This document shows positions 1 to 8,064 of a DNA stretch of 64,000 bases, one piece after another (the first letter of the stretch is position 1; each line of letters begins with the position of its first letter). A program made the translations under genes and the position numbers. The stretch spans positions 3,596,001 to 3,660,000 of the forward strand of contig NC_018721.1 of NCBI RefSeq assembly GCF_000153485.2. The letters run 5' to 3'. This stretch comes from Psychroflexus torquis ATCC 700755 (GTDB lineage: Bacteria; Bacteroidota; Bacteroidia; Flavobacteriales; Flavobacteriaceae). The notes under the pieces were generated by a model. That model saw only the letters and a program-made list of their open reading frames with translations, was not told the origin of the DNA and ran no database searches.

Positions 1-780
1 CTTCGACGAGGAATCTTAATGTCATTCCGACAGAGAAGTTTTTGTCTTCGACGAGGAATCTATGTACTTTCGATAAAAAGAGATTATTCAGTCGCTGAAA
101 AAGGCTCCTTCAGAATGACAGTAACGTGTTGTCATTCCGACAGAGAAGTCCTTTTGCTTCGACGAGGAATCTCAATATCATTCCGACAGAGAAGTTTTGT
201 CTTCGACGAGGAATCTATGTACTTTCGATAAAAAGAGATTATTCAGTCGCTGAAAAGGCTCCTTCAGAATGACAGCAGCGTCTTGTCATTCCGTCAGAGA
301 AGTTTTTTGCTTCGACGAGGAATCTATGTGCTTTCGATAAAAAGAGATTCTTCAGTCGCTGAAAAGGCTCCTTCAGAATGACAGCAGCGTCTTGTCATTC
401 CGTCAGAGAAGTTTTTTGCTTCGACGAGGAATCTATGTGTTTTCGACAGCTAAGATTCTTCAGTCACCAAAAAGGCTCTTTCAGAATGACAACAGCGTCT
501 TGTCATTCCGATGATAAGAGGAATCTCAATGTCATTCCGACAGAGAAGCTTTTTTGCTTCGACGAGGAATCTATGTGCTTTCGACAGTTAAGATTCTTCA
601 GTTGCGAAAAGCTCCTTCAGAATGACAGCAGCATCTTGTCATTCCGACAATAAGAGGAATCTCAATGTCATTCCGACAGAGAAGTTTTTGTTTTCGACGA
701 GGAATCTATGTACTTTCGATAAAAAGAGATTATTCAGTCGCTGAAAAAGGTTCCTTCAGAATGACAGGGAGTAGCCTGAG
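1..780. repeat. Tandem array of imperfect palindromic intergenic repeats
   Basis: About eight diverged copies of a unit of roughly 105-135 bp follow one another. Each contains TCATTCCGACAGAGAAG, then CTTCGACGAGGAATCT, a short A/T-rich spacer, AGATTCTTCAGTCGCTG, and CTCCTTCAGAATGACA. The AGGAATCT block begins near 8, 54, 165, 210, 318, 427, 566 and 698. The first and second halves of a unit are inversely related (TCATTC with GAATGA, GGAATCT with AGATTC), so each unit could fold as a long hairpin. Related dispersed palindromes are common between genes in Bacteroidota. Short open frames through the array are read from the repeat and are not genes. The array is cut by the left edge of the window. 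Confidence 0.85.
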
Positions 781-907
781 ATACCTTCTTCAGAATGAAC
801 TGTGATTAAAACAAGCTTTTGATTGATGATTTTTGTTATATATTAACGCTATTTTTAATAATTTCTCACACAAAGTTTTTCCTTAAAAAATATTTCAATA
901 TCAAATT

Positions 908-2320
908 TTACTTTCCAATACAGAAATTAGCGAATATATTCCCAAGCAATTCATCATTGGTGACTTCTCCTGTAATCTCTCCAAAATGGTATAAAGCCTG
1001 TCTTATATCTATCGCAAGTAAGTCTGTGGTTAAGTTCTCATTAAGTCCTTCTTGAACTTTATTGATCTCTTCCAAAGCCAATAACAAAGCATTGTAATGT
1101 CTTGAGTTGGTCACAATGGTATCATTATTCCTTAACGCTCCATCATCTACAAAGCTGAGTAATCGAGTTTGGATTTCTTCTATGCCCGTTTTATCCTTGG
1201 CTGAAATAAAAAGTAGATCCTCAAATTCTTTGGTTAATAAATCTTTATTCTCTGGGGAAAGCAGGTCGGCTTTATTTGCCAGTAGGAGGAAAGAACGTTC
1301 TGGAAAGTCGGTTTCCAACTGATGTATATCTGCTTTAATGCGTTTCCATTCGGTTGTTCTTAACTTTTGCTGGTCATCAAAAAGTTTGGGGCTGTCTATC
1401 AACTTAATAATGACTTGGGACTGTTTAATTTTTTCGAAGGTTCGCTGTATACCCAGTCCTTCAATAGTGTCTTGTGTTTCACGAATGCCAGCGGTATCTA
1501 TAAATCTAAAACCTATACCTCCCATAGAAATCTCATCTTCTATGGTATCTCGAGTAGTACCAGCAATTTCACTTACAATTGCTCGTTCTTCATTGAGCAA
1601 GGCATTCAATAAAGTAGATTTGCCCACATTAGGTTCACCAACAATAGCAACTGGGATACCATTTTTAATGACGTTTCCCACAGCAAATGAATCGATAAGC
1701 CGTGATAAAACTTTCTGTATTTTTAGGACCAAAGCTTGAAATTGCTCGCGGTTGGCAAATTCAACATCTTCTTCAGAAAAATCGAGCTCAAGTTCCATTA
1801 AAGAAGCAAAATCTAAGAGTTCTTGTCGGAGTTCTTGAATTTGGTTTGTAAATCCACCACGCATTTGTTGCATAGCTAGCTGGTGACTTGCAGCATTATC
1901 GCTAGAGACCAAATCGGCCACTGCTTCAGCCTGACTCAAGTCCATTTTACCATTTAAGAAGGCTCTTAATGTAAATTCTCCAGGCTGCGCGGTTCGGCAT
2001 CCTTTTTTAATTAATAATTGAATGATTTCCTTTTGAATAAAAGAGCTCCCGTGACAAGAAATTTCAACAGTGGGTTCACCAGTATATGACTTATAACCTC
2101 TAAAAACGCTCACTAAAACTTCATCTAATATGCGTTGCCCGTCTTGGATAGTCCCCAGTTGCAACGTATGACTTTTTTGGTCTAAGATGGAAATTCCACT
2201 TTTAGCTTCAAATAGAGGAGAGCATAACTCCAAGGCTTCGTTTCCGCTCACACGAATCACTGCTATAGCCCCATTTCCAGAAGCAGTTGCTAGAGCAATT
2301 ATGGTATCATTATTTATCAT
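908..2320 (-). CDS. mnmE: tRNA uridine-5-carboxymethylaminomethyl(34) synthesis GTPase MnmE
   Basis: MnmE works with MnmG to install the carboxymethylaminomethyl group on wobble uridine 34 of several tRNAs, using tetrahydrofolate and GTP hydrolysis in the cytoplasm. The 470-residue protein has the usual length. The N-terminal folate-binding domain covers about residues 1-120. The GTPase domain shows G1 GEPNVGKST (228-236), G2 TTRDT (255-259), G3 DTAGIR (275-280) and a later NKAD. The protein ends in FCIGK, the conserved C-terminal cysteine motif needed for catalysis. The gene is transcribed leftward into the repeat array and diverges from the DUF4870 gene. Nothing looks abnormal. Confidence 0.97.
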   Translation of the reverse strand: MINNDTIIALATASGNGAIAVIRVSGNEALELCSPLFEAKSGISILDQKSHTLQLGTIQDGQRILDEVLVSVFRGYKSYTGEPTVEISCHGSSFIQKEIIQLLIKKGCRTAQPGEFTLRAFLNGKMDLSQAEAVADLVSSDNAASHQLAMQQMRGGFTNQIQELRQELLDFASLMELELDFSEEDVEFANREQFQALVLKIQKVLSRLIDSFAVGNVIKNGIPVAIVGEPNVGKSTLLNALLNEERAIVSEIAGTTRDTIEDEISMGGIGFRFIDTAGIRETQDTIEGLGIQRTFEKIKQSQVIIKLIDSPKLFDDQQKLRTTEWKRIKADIHQLETDFPERSFLLLANKADLLSPENKDLLTKEFEDLLFISAKDKTGIEEIQTRLLSFVDDGALRNNDTIVTNSRHYNALLLALEEINKVQEGLNENLTTDLLAIDIRQALYHFGEITGEVTNDELLGNIFANFCIGK

Positions 2321-2462
2321 GATGCAAATCTACAGTCTGTTTCTTTAATAAACATATAATTTGATTTAGAATTAAGACCTTGATGATTTGTATCTTAAGA
2401 TTTACTTGTTAAAATTTGTAACGAATTTGAAAAGAAGCAGTCTTATACTAAAACAATGATCC

Positions 2463-2822
2463 ATGGAAGCATATCAAGACCCATTATTAAGAGAGGATAG
2501 ACAACTCTTATTGTTTACACACCTTTCGCAATTACTCAACCTCATTACAGGTTTTGGTGGATTTATTGTTCCTTTAGTGATTTGGCTGACCCAAAAAGAT
2601 AAGGTAGAGCATATGGACCAGCAAGGGAAAGATATCTTAAATTTTCAGTTGACAATGATTATTTTGAGCCTCATATCTATTCCACTTATGTTCATCATAA
2701 TTGGATTTATTACTATAGCCATTGTTGCCTTGCTAACTATAATTTTTCCTATCATAAATGCTATAAAAGCAAATAATGGTGAACCGACGTATTACCCTTT
2801 TAGCATTAAGTTTTTCAATTAA
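2463..2822 (+). CDS. DUF4870-type small membrane protein
   Basis: This 119-residue protein begins with a charged stretch (residues 1-16, including REDRQ) and then shows hydrophobic segments around 17-45 and 68-105, separated by the polar stretch TQKDKVEHMDQQGKDILNFQ. The pattern, including a conserved D-x-x-G-K-x-x-L-N-F-Q element between the helices, is that of the DUF4870 (Tic20-like) family, whose function is unknown. It stands alone, divergent from mnmE and convergent with dnaN across a strong palindromic terminator. Its length is normal for the family. The family call is from motif pattern alone. Confidence 0.8.
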   Translation: MEAYQDPLLREDRQLLLFTHLSQLLNLITGFGGFIVPLVIWLTQKDKVEHMDQQGKDILNFQLTMIILSLISIPLMFIIIGFITIAIVALLTIIFPIINAIKANNGEPTYYPFSIKFFN

Positions 2823-2895
2823 TAGAACTGTCATAAATAAGTCTTCGTAAATACAAAATTTCTCTGTATTAAAAAAATAGGTTTTTGTTTGTTTG

Positions 2896-2932
2896 AATAA
2901 CAAAAGCCTCCAATTTGGAGGCTTTTGTTATT
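2896..2932. terminator. Bidirectional Rho-independent terminator
   Basis: Perfect 18-bp arms (2896-2913 and 2915-2932, AATAACAAAAGCCTCCAA and its complement) flank a single T. The hairpin lies between the convergent DUF4870 gene and dnaN, and the ends are A/T-rich on both sides, so it can serve both genes. Confidence 0.9.
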
Positions 2933-2952
2933 TTATAAAATGATGGAATTAA

Positions 2953-4074
2953 TTATTGATTCCCTAGCATAACTGGCATGACAAGCATGGTGATGTGTTC
3001 GCCTTCTTCCAAGCCATCTACCGGAGTTAAAATTCCAGCTCTGTTTGGTAAACTCATTTTTATTTTGATATCCTCCGAATTTAAGTTATTCAACATTTCT
3101 GTTAGAAACTTAGAATTAAATCCAATCGTTAAGTCATCTCCTTGGTAATCACAAGTTAAGCGCTCTTCTGCTTTATTAGAATAATCTAGATCTTCTGCAG
3201 AAATATTTAATTCTGCTCCTGCTATTTTTAAGCGGATTTGATGAGTGGTTTTATTAGAGAAAATCGAAACTCTTCTCACAGAACTTAAAAATAAAGAGCG
3301 ATCTATAGTTAACGTGTTTGGGTTTTCCTGTGGGATGACGGCTTCATAATTGGGATATTTGCCATCAACCAATCGACAGGTTAACTCTAAATTTTCAAAA
3401 CTGAATTTTGCATTAGATTCATTAAATTCTATTTGAACATCCTCTTCACTCCCTAAAAGTACACCTTTCAAAAGGTTTAAAGGTTTCTTAGGCATGATAA
3501 ACTCGGCTGGCTTGTCTGCTTTTATATCTGTTCTAGAATATTTTACAAGCTTATGAGCATCTGTACCTACAAAAATTAAAGCTTCTGGTGTAAATCTGAA
3601 AAAGACACCGTTCATCACTGGTCTTAAATCATCATTTCCTGTAGCAAAAATAGTTTTGTTAATAGCTGTCGCTAAAATATCACCAACCAAAATAGTTTGA
3701 CTAGGATCCTCAATACTCACAGGAGAAGGAAAGTCTTCTGCATTCGCATAGGCTAAAGCATACTTTCCTTGTTCAGAACTTATTTCAATAGTATGATTGT
3801 CCAGTTTGTGAAAGGTTAGTGGCTGTTCTGGAAACGATTTAAGCGTATCTAGCAATAACCTAGCAGGAACAGCAATTTTACCTTGGTCACTAGATTCTAC
3901 ATCTAAGGCAGAACACATAGTGGTTTCTAGATCTGAAGCTGATATCTTTAGGGAATTATGATCCAATTCGAATAAGAAATTATCCAAAATAGGCATCGTA
4001 TTATTGTTGTTGATCACACCTCCAAGAGTCTGAAGGTTTTTCAACATATATGTACTAGAGATAATAAATTTCAT
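2953..4074 (-). CDS. dnaN: DNA polymerase III subunit beta (sliding clamp)
   Basis: DnaN forms the ring-shaped homodimer that tethers DNA polymerase III and many repair factors to DNA. The 373-residue length is normal, and the three repeated clamp domains can be followed: an N-terminal MKFIISS start, the internal DLETTM region and FFRFTPEALIFVGTDAHKL at domain two, and the C-terminal end MLVMPVMLGNQ, which matches the conserved clamp tail. It is transcribed away from the rhodanese genes and ends at the shared terminator. It is not next to dnaA or recF (recF is about 34 kb away), as is common in Bacteroidota. Confidence 0.97.
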   Translation of the reverse strand: MKFIISSTYMLKNLQTLGGVINNNNTMPILDNFLFELDHNSLKISASDLETTMCSALDVESSDQGKIAVPARLLLDTLKSFPEQPLTFHKLDNHTIEISSEQGKYALAYANAEDFPSPVSIEDPSQTILVGDILATAINKTIFATGNDDLRPVMNGVFFRFTPEALIFVGTDAHKLVKYSRTDIKADKPAEFIMPKKPLNLLKGVLLGSEEDVQIEFNESNAKFSFENLELTCRLVDGKYPNYEAVIPQENPNTLTIDRSLFLSSVRRVSIFSNKTTHQIRLKIAGAELNISAEDLDYSNKAEERLTCDYQGDDLTIGFNSKFLTEMLNNLNSEDIKIKMSLPNRAGILTPVDGLEEGEHITMLVMPVMLGNQ

Positions 4075-4155
4075 ATGGCTCGATTAAATAGTCAATGCAA
4101 ATATATTTTTTTCTGATGAATAATCCCTGTTTATATAAGTTACAACTTACATTTT

Positions 4156-4548
4156 CTAGGGTAAACTATCTGTAACGAGTTCTTCTTTAAATTCCCACTG
4201 GCTTAAACCTCCTTTTAAGTCGTAAACTTTTTTAAATCCTGCTTTCTTTAAAATAGTGGAACATTCTTCAGATTGTCTTCCAGTTTTACAATAGACCGCC
4301 ACAGGTTTTGATTTATCAAGTTGGCTTATTTTATGAGCAAAATCATTATCATAAATAAGATTTTGTGCACCTTTAAGATGCCCTTCCCTAAATTCCTTTA
4401 AAGATCTAACATCAATCAATTGTATAGTATCCATTTCCATTAACTTTTTCATTTCTTCAGAAGATACCAATGTAGGACTAGATTCATATGGAGATTGACA
4501 TGAGGAAGCGAAAAGAAAAATAACAGCTAAAAGTGTGAGAAATTTCAT
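4156..4548 (-). CDS. Rhodanese-like lipoprotein
   Basis: This is a 130-residue single rhodanese domain with a lipoprotein signal. The hydrophobic leader ends in FASSC, so Cys17 is the likely lipidated residue. The domain shows the LIDVR entry strand (44-48), the EGHLKGAQNL loop, and the active-site loop YCKTGRQS with Cys87, the residue that carries the sulfane sulfur in this family. It probably acts at the periplasmic face or outer membrane in sulfur or thiol transfer; the substrate is unknown. It starts one base after the stop of the cytoplasmic rhodanese gene, so the two form an operon. Confidence 0.9.
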   Translation of the reverse strand: MKFLTLLAVIFLFASSCQSPYESSPTLVSSEEMKKLMEMDTIQLIDVRSLKEFREGHLKGAQNLIYDNDFAHKISQLDKSKPVAVYCKTGRQSEECSTILKKAGFKKVYDLKGGLSQWEFKEELVTDSLP

Positions 4549-4549
4549 G

Positions 4550-4861
4550 CTATTTTTTCAAATTACCTGTCCAATCCAATATTCCACCTTGTAAATTATA
4601 AGCATTTTCTACACCAGCTTTTTCCATGATTTGGCAAGCCATTTCACTCCGTCTTCCAGATCTGCAATAGACATAGTAGTCCTTGTCTTTCTCAAGTTTT
4701 TCGACCTCTGCCATAAACTTACTAGAGTCTTGGATATTCAGTAAGCGAGCTCCTTCAATATAACCGTCGTCAAATTCATCTGGAGTTCTTACATCAATTA
4801 TTTCTGAATTGGAAGAGGCTTTAAGACCTTCATACCATTTTTTTTCATTTAAATTTTCCAT
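4550..4861 (-). CDS. Cytoplasmic single-domain rhodanese
   Basis: The 103-residue protein is a bare rhodanese domain without a signal peptide. It shows IIDVRTPDEFDDGYIEGA (21-38) and the active-site loop YCRSGRRS with Cys66. Such proteins move sulfane sulfur from thiosulfate or persulfides to acceptors. It is the first gene of a two-gene unit with the rhodanese lipoprotein that follows one base later. The pair presents one soluble and one exported version of the same fold. Specific donors and acceptors cannot be read from sequence. Confidence 0.92.
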   Translation of the reverse strand: MENLNEKKWYEGLKASSNSEIIDVRTPDEFDDGYIEGARLLNIQDSSKFMAEVEKLEKDKDYYVYCRSGRRSEMACQIMEKAGVENAYNLQGGILDWTGNLKK

Positions 4862-5003
4862 GATTAAATTTTATCTTAAGTTGTAAAAATACATTATTCC
4901 TAACAGCTAATGTGACTACAGCTTAAAATCGTTTAAAATTTACACTCATAAAATTTATTGGTAATTTAACAAAGAATTAATTTTTTCCTTTCATGAGGAG
5001 TCT

Positions 5004-5022
5004 TACATTTGTATGTACAAAT
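5004..5022 (+). promoter_or_regulatory. marR promoter -7 box overlapped by a palindromic operator
   Basis: TACATTTG (5004-5011) matches the Bacteroidetes -7 consensus TAnnTTTG. It is overlapped by a 16-bp palindrome with arms ATTTGTA (5007-5013) and TACAAAT (5016-5022). A second smaller inverted repeat, TTGTTACAA, follows at about 5025-5033. A MarR dimer bound here would cover the promoter, which fits autorepression. The position also argues that translation starts at 5034 and not at the ATG at 5013, which would lie inside the promoter. Confidence 0.7.
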
Positions 5023-5033
5023 ATTGTTACAAC

Positions 5034-5486
5034 ATGATTATCGAAAAAGAGTTGAAAATTTCAAAAGAGCCACCAGAATCTAAGCGAGCCTTACTTAATC
5101 TTCTTTTTACAGGAAGCTGGGTAACTGATGAAATCACTTTTGCTTTAAAACCATTTGATATCTCTACACAACAATTTAATGTCTTAAGAATATTAAAAGG
5201 TATGAAAGGCAAGCCAAGTTCTCTTCAAACTATTCAAGATAGAATGATTAATAAAATGAGTAATACCACTCGTCTAGTAGATAAATTAATAAAAAAAGGT
5301 TTCGTAGAAAGAGAGCAATGCGAAACAAACCGGCGAAAAGTAGACATAACGATTACTTCTCAAGGGATTGAAAACTTAAGTATTATTAATACTGCGGTCG
5401 ATAATGCTGAGATGAATATTATAGACAATTTGTCTTCTAAAGAATTAAGAAATCTGAACTTATTATTAAACAAACTAAGAAATTAA
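5034..5486 (+). CDS. MarR family transcriptional regulator
   Basis: This 150-residue winged-helix regulator starts at MIIEKELK; an ATG seven codons upstream lies in the promoter box and was not used. The core (about residues 30-110) has the MarR layout: the ISTQQFNVLRIL helix, a helix-turn-helix with MINKMSNTTRLVDKLIKKG, and the wing with ETNRRKVDITIT. It is followed three bases later by a nitroreductase-family gene and then a YceI gene. This trio recurs in Flavobacteriia and suggests that the regulator senses an oxidant, quinone or aromatic and derepresses the set. Autoregulation is likely from the palindrome in its promoter. Confidence 0.9.
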   Translation: MIIEKELKISKEPPESKRALLNLLFTGSWVTDEITFALKPFDISTQQFNVLRILKGMKGKPSSLQTIQDRMINKMSNTTRLVDKLIKKGFVEREQCETNRRKVDITITSQGIENLSIINTAVDNAEMNIIDNLSSKELRNLNLLLNKLRN

Positions 5487-5489
5487 TAT

Positions 5490-6122
5490 ATGAATAAATA
5501 CATTGAGAATTTACATTGGCGGTATGCTACAAAAAATTTTAATCCCGAAAAACAAGTGTCTAAAGACGATTTGGAAACCTTGTTAGAAGCTATTCGTTTG
5601 TCTGCATCTTCTTATGGATTACAACCTTATGAGGTGATGGTGATAGAAGATCCTAAAGTTAGGGCTAAGTTAAAACCAGCAGCATTTGGTCAACCTCAAA
5701 TTACGGATTCTTCCTGTTTGTTGGTTTTTGCTTTTAACACCAATGTTGATGAACACTATCTTGAAGAGTTTATTAAAAATAATAGCGAAACTAGAAATAA
5801 ACCAGTAGAAGACTTTCAGGATCTAAAAGAAATGATTCAAAATTCTGTGTTGACATTTACTGAAGAGGCTAAACACAACTGGGCATCTCGCCAGGTTTAC
5901 ATCGCCTTGGGAAATTTGCTTTCTGCGGCTGCAGACCTTAAAATAGATGTTTGCCCAATGGAAGGATTTAATTCAGCTGAATTTGATGAACTATTGGATC
6001 TAAAATCCAAAAACCTTAAATCAGTTACTTTAGCAACTGTTGGTTATAGAAGTGAAACCGATCAGTTGAAAGATGCTTTAAAAGTAAGAAAATCTAAAGA
6101 AGAATTATTTACTAGAATTTAA
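5490..6122 (+). CDS. NAD(P)H-dependent oxidoreductase, nitroreductase family
   Basis: The 210-residue protein begins with the family signature HWRYATKNFNPEKQVS and continues with LLEAIRLSASSYGLQPYEVMVI, which is the FMN-binding region of NfsB-type nitroreductases. HNWASRQVYIALGNLL and CPMEGFNSAEFDELL, typical of the family, follow. These FMN enzymes reduce quinones or nitroaromatics with NAD(P)H in the cytoplasm. It starts three bases after marR, so the two are co-transcribed, and the YceI gene follows 28 bases later. A role in detoxifying electrophiles under MarR control is inferred from this arrangement. The length is typical. Confidence 0.9.
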   Translation: MNKYIENLHWRYATKNFNPEKQVSKDDLETLLEAIRLSASSYGLQPYEVMVIEDPKVRAKLKPAAFGQPQITDSSCLLVFAFNTNVDEHYLEEFIKNNSETRNKPVEDFQDLKEMIQNSVLTFTEEAKHNWASRQVYIALGNLLSAAADLKIDVCPMEGFNSAEFDELLDLKSKNLKSVTLATVGYRSETDQLKDALKVRKSKEELFTRI

Positions 6123-6150
6123 TATTAACACAAACCCTAAATTTAAAATT

Positions 6151-6723
6151 ATGAAAATGAATGTTTTAAAAGGCGCTTTAGCCACAACAATTATCTTAGG
6201 CTTGGTCGCTTTTACCAACACGGTTGAAAAGAAACAAGTGGATGTCAAAGAAAGTACTATCCTATGGGAGGGAGAAAAATTAACGGGTTCTCACTCGGGA
6301 ACTATCAATTTGAAAGACGGTTTTTTCTTGATGGAGGATGGAAAATTAATCGGTGGTGAATTTACTGCTGATATGACCTCTATTGACGTTACTGACTTAG
6401 AAGGAGACAGTAGAGAAAAACTGATGGGACATCTTAAATCAGATGATTTTTTTGGTGTAGAAACTCATGAAACTGCAAAATTTGTCATTACGACAGTAGC
6501 CAAAAAAGGCGATGTATATGGTGTTTCAGGAGATCTTACTATTAAAGGAAATAATAATCCAATCGCGTTTGATTTAACTATGACTGAAAATTCAGCAACT
6601 ACAAATCTTACTATTGATAGAACTAAATACAACGTGAGATATGGTTCAGGAACCTTCTTTGACAACTTAGGTGACAAAACTATTTATGATGAGTTTAATC
6701 TTGCGATCAACTTAAAGTTTTAA
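6151..6723 (+). CDS. YceI family exported lipid-binding protein
   Basis: The 190-residue protein has a cleavable signal peptide (positive start MKMNVLKG, hydrophobic core to about residue 22). The mature part carries YceI features: STILWEGEKLTGSHSGTINLKDG, then an eight-stranded lipocalin-like barrel ending in TKYNVRYGSGTFFDNLGDKTIYDEF. YceI proteins bind isoprenoid-like or other hydrophobic molecules in the periplasm. It closes the marR-nitroreductase operon and is followed by a good terminator. The link to quinone-like ligands is attractive given the neighbouring reductase, but is inference. Confidence 0.93.
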   Translation: MKMNVLKGALATTIILGLVAFTNTVEKKQVDVKESTILWEGEKLTGSHSGTINLKDGFFLMEDGKLIGGEFTADMTSIDVTDLEGDSREKLMGHLKSDDFFGVETHETAKFVITTVAKKGDVYGVSGDLTIKGNNNPIAFDLTMTENSATTNLTIDRTKYNVRYGSGTFFDNLGDKTIYDEFNLAINLKF

Positions 6724-6751
6724 TATTGATTAATTTTGTTTTGATTAAGTC

Positions 6752-6779
6752 AAACCTGCCAGAGATGGCAGGTTTTTTT
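6752..6779 (+). terminator. Terminator of the marR-nitroreductase-yceI operon
   Basis: Arms AACCTGCC (6753-6760) and GGCAGGTT (6767-6774) with a six-base loop are followed by a run of T. It lies about 30 bases after the yceI stop. Confidence 0.9.
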
Positions 6780-6855
6780 ATGCAAAATTATTTTCAAAAC
6801 TCTCTAAGAAAAACAAACGGTGGGTATCTCACTTTTGAACATCAAATTGGTATAA

Positions 6856-7040
6856 TACCAAATTATATTTATAATGCCGTATGAATAAATTGAATTATAC
6901 TACGACGTAGCTCAGCACAAGTTTTTTGATTGATTGAAATCAAAAAATAACTAGCATAGCCTTAGCTACGGTAATTATTTTTGATGAAAAGCAGGCGAAA
7001 AAAAAACGATTTATTGCGTCATTATAGGTCTAATTTGGTA
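6856..7040 (+). repeat. MITE-like repeat, copy A (complete)
   Basis: This is a 185-bp element bounded by TACCAAATTA (6856-6865) and its complement TAATTTGGTA (7031-7040). The inverted similarity extends inward about 35 bp: TATAATGCCG at the left faces TATAATGACG read from the right end. The interior has the 11-bp palindrome CTACGACGTAG and a later CTACGG. No reading frame is present. Related copies lie at about 28928-29130 and 35124-35304, and a 40-bp piece lies at 26691-26730. It sits between yceI and the sugar epimerase gene; the rest of this intergenic stretch shows nothing else. Confidence 0.75.
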
Positions 7041-7077
7041 CAAATTCATTTCTCCGATGTTTTAAACTTAACTTGAC

Positions 7078-8064
7078 TTAGTCCTTGTTGAAGTGGTCCC
7101 ACGTTATTTTTAGTCCTTCTTCTACATTAAATTTAGGCTCATATCCTATTAATTCTTTTGCTTTATTTATATCAGCTAAAGAATCTTTTACATCGCCTTG
7201 TCTTGGTGGACCATAGATTGCTTTTAAAGAACTACCAGACGCTTTTTCTAAAGCCGACCAAAGCAGATTTAAGCTGATGCGGTCGCCACAAGCTACATTG
7301 TAAACTTCATTGGTTGCTTTCTTATCTGCAAAGGAGGCTTTTATGTTGGCTTGTACTGCATTTTCTACAAACGTAAAATCTCTGGTTTGCTCACCATCAC
7401 CGTTCATGGTTGGTGAATTTTGGTCTTTTAACGATTGCATAAATAAAGGAATGACAGCAGCATAGGCGCCTTCTGGACTTTGTTTAGGTCCGAAAACGTT
7501 GAAATACCGGAGGCCAATAACTTCAAGTCCGTAGGTTTTAGCAAACACATCGGCATATAGTTCATTGACATATTTGGTCACAGCATAAGGGGACAAAGGC
7601 TTACCTATAGTGTTTTCAACTTTGGGTAAAGTAGGACTATCGCCGTAAGTTGAGCTTGAAGCCGCATAAACAAAACGTTTTACAGTTTTAGAATTTTTAC
7701 AAGCGACCAGCATATTTAAAAATCCAGAGACATTCACAGAGTTACTTAAAATGGGATCATCTATAGATCTCGGTACAGATCCTAAAGCAGCTTGATGAAG
7801 AACTATATCGATATCTTCAACAGCTTGCTCACAATCCTCAATTTTTCTGATATCACCTTCTAAAAATTCAAAGTTAGATTCTGATTCAAATTCTTTGATG
7901 TTGGTTCTGTAGCCATTAGATAAATTGTCTAAAACTCGGACGTGTTTTGCTCCAAATTTCAATAGGTATTCAACGATATTAGAACCTATAAATCCAGCTC
8001 CCCCAGTCACTAAAAATCGAAACTTAGATAAATCTTGTGTATGGTATTCTGTTTTGTACATCAT
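7078..8064 (-). CDS. tviC: UDP-GlcNAc(A) 4-epimerase-like SDR (TviC/WbpP type)
   Basis: The 328-residue protein is an extended short-chain dehydrogenase. It has the NAD-binding loop TGGAGFIGSN (20-29) and the catalytic SPYAVTK with Tyr160 and Lys164. HQAALGSVPRSIDDP and the C-terminal GPPRQGDVKDSLADI are characteristic of UDP-N-acetylglucosamine or its uronic acid 4-epimerases of the WbpP/TviC group. Its ATG overlaps the stop of the upstream dehydrogenase gene by four bases, so translation is coupled. The pair would make UDP-GalNAc uronic acid for a surface polysaccharide. Substrate choice (GlcNAc or GlcNAcA) is not decided by sequence. Confidence 0.85.
   Translation of the reverse strand: MMYKTEYHTQDLSKFRFLVTGGAGFIGSNIVEYLLKFGAKHVRVLDNLSNGYRTNIKEFESESNFEFLEGDIRKIEDCEQAVEDIDIVLHQAALGSVPRSIDDPILSNSVNVSGFLNMLVACKNSKTVKRFVYAASSSTYGDSPTLPKVENTIGKPLSPYAVTKYVNELYADVFAKTYGLEVIGLRYFNVFGPKQSPEGAYAAVIPLFMQSLKDQNSPTMNGDGEQTRDFTFVENAVQANIKASFADKKATNEVYNVACGDRISLNLLWSALEKASGSSLKAIYGPPRQGDVKDSLADINKAKELIGYEPKFNVEEGLKITWDHFNKD

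Noticed and set aside
19..653. Two short proteins of 70 and 91 residues in the left repeat array
   Set aside because: They are translations of the repeat units and repeat themselves; no start context or homologous family is evident.
1..780. CRISPR array
   Set aside because: The repeated blocks are imperfect, palindromic and longer than CRISPR repeats, the intervals between them are also repeated, and no cas gene is near.
2953..4074. Replication origin next to dnaN
   Set aside because: No dnaA gene, no cluster of DnaA boxes and no A/T-rich unwinding region were found beside dnaN; recF lies far away.
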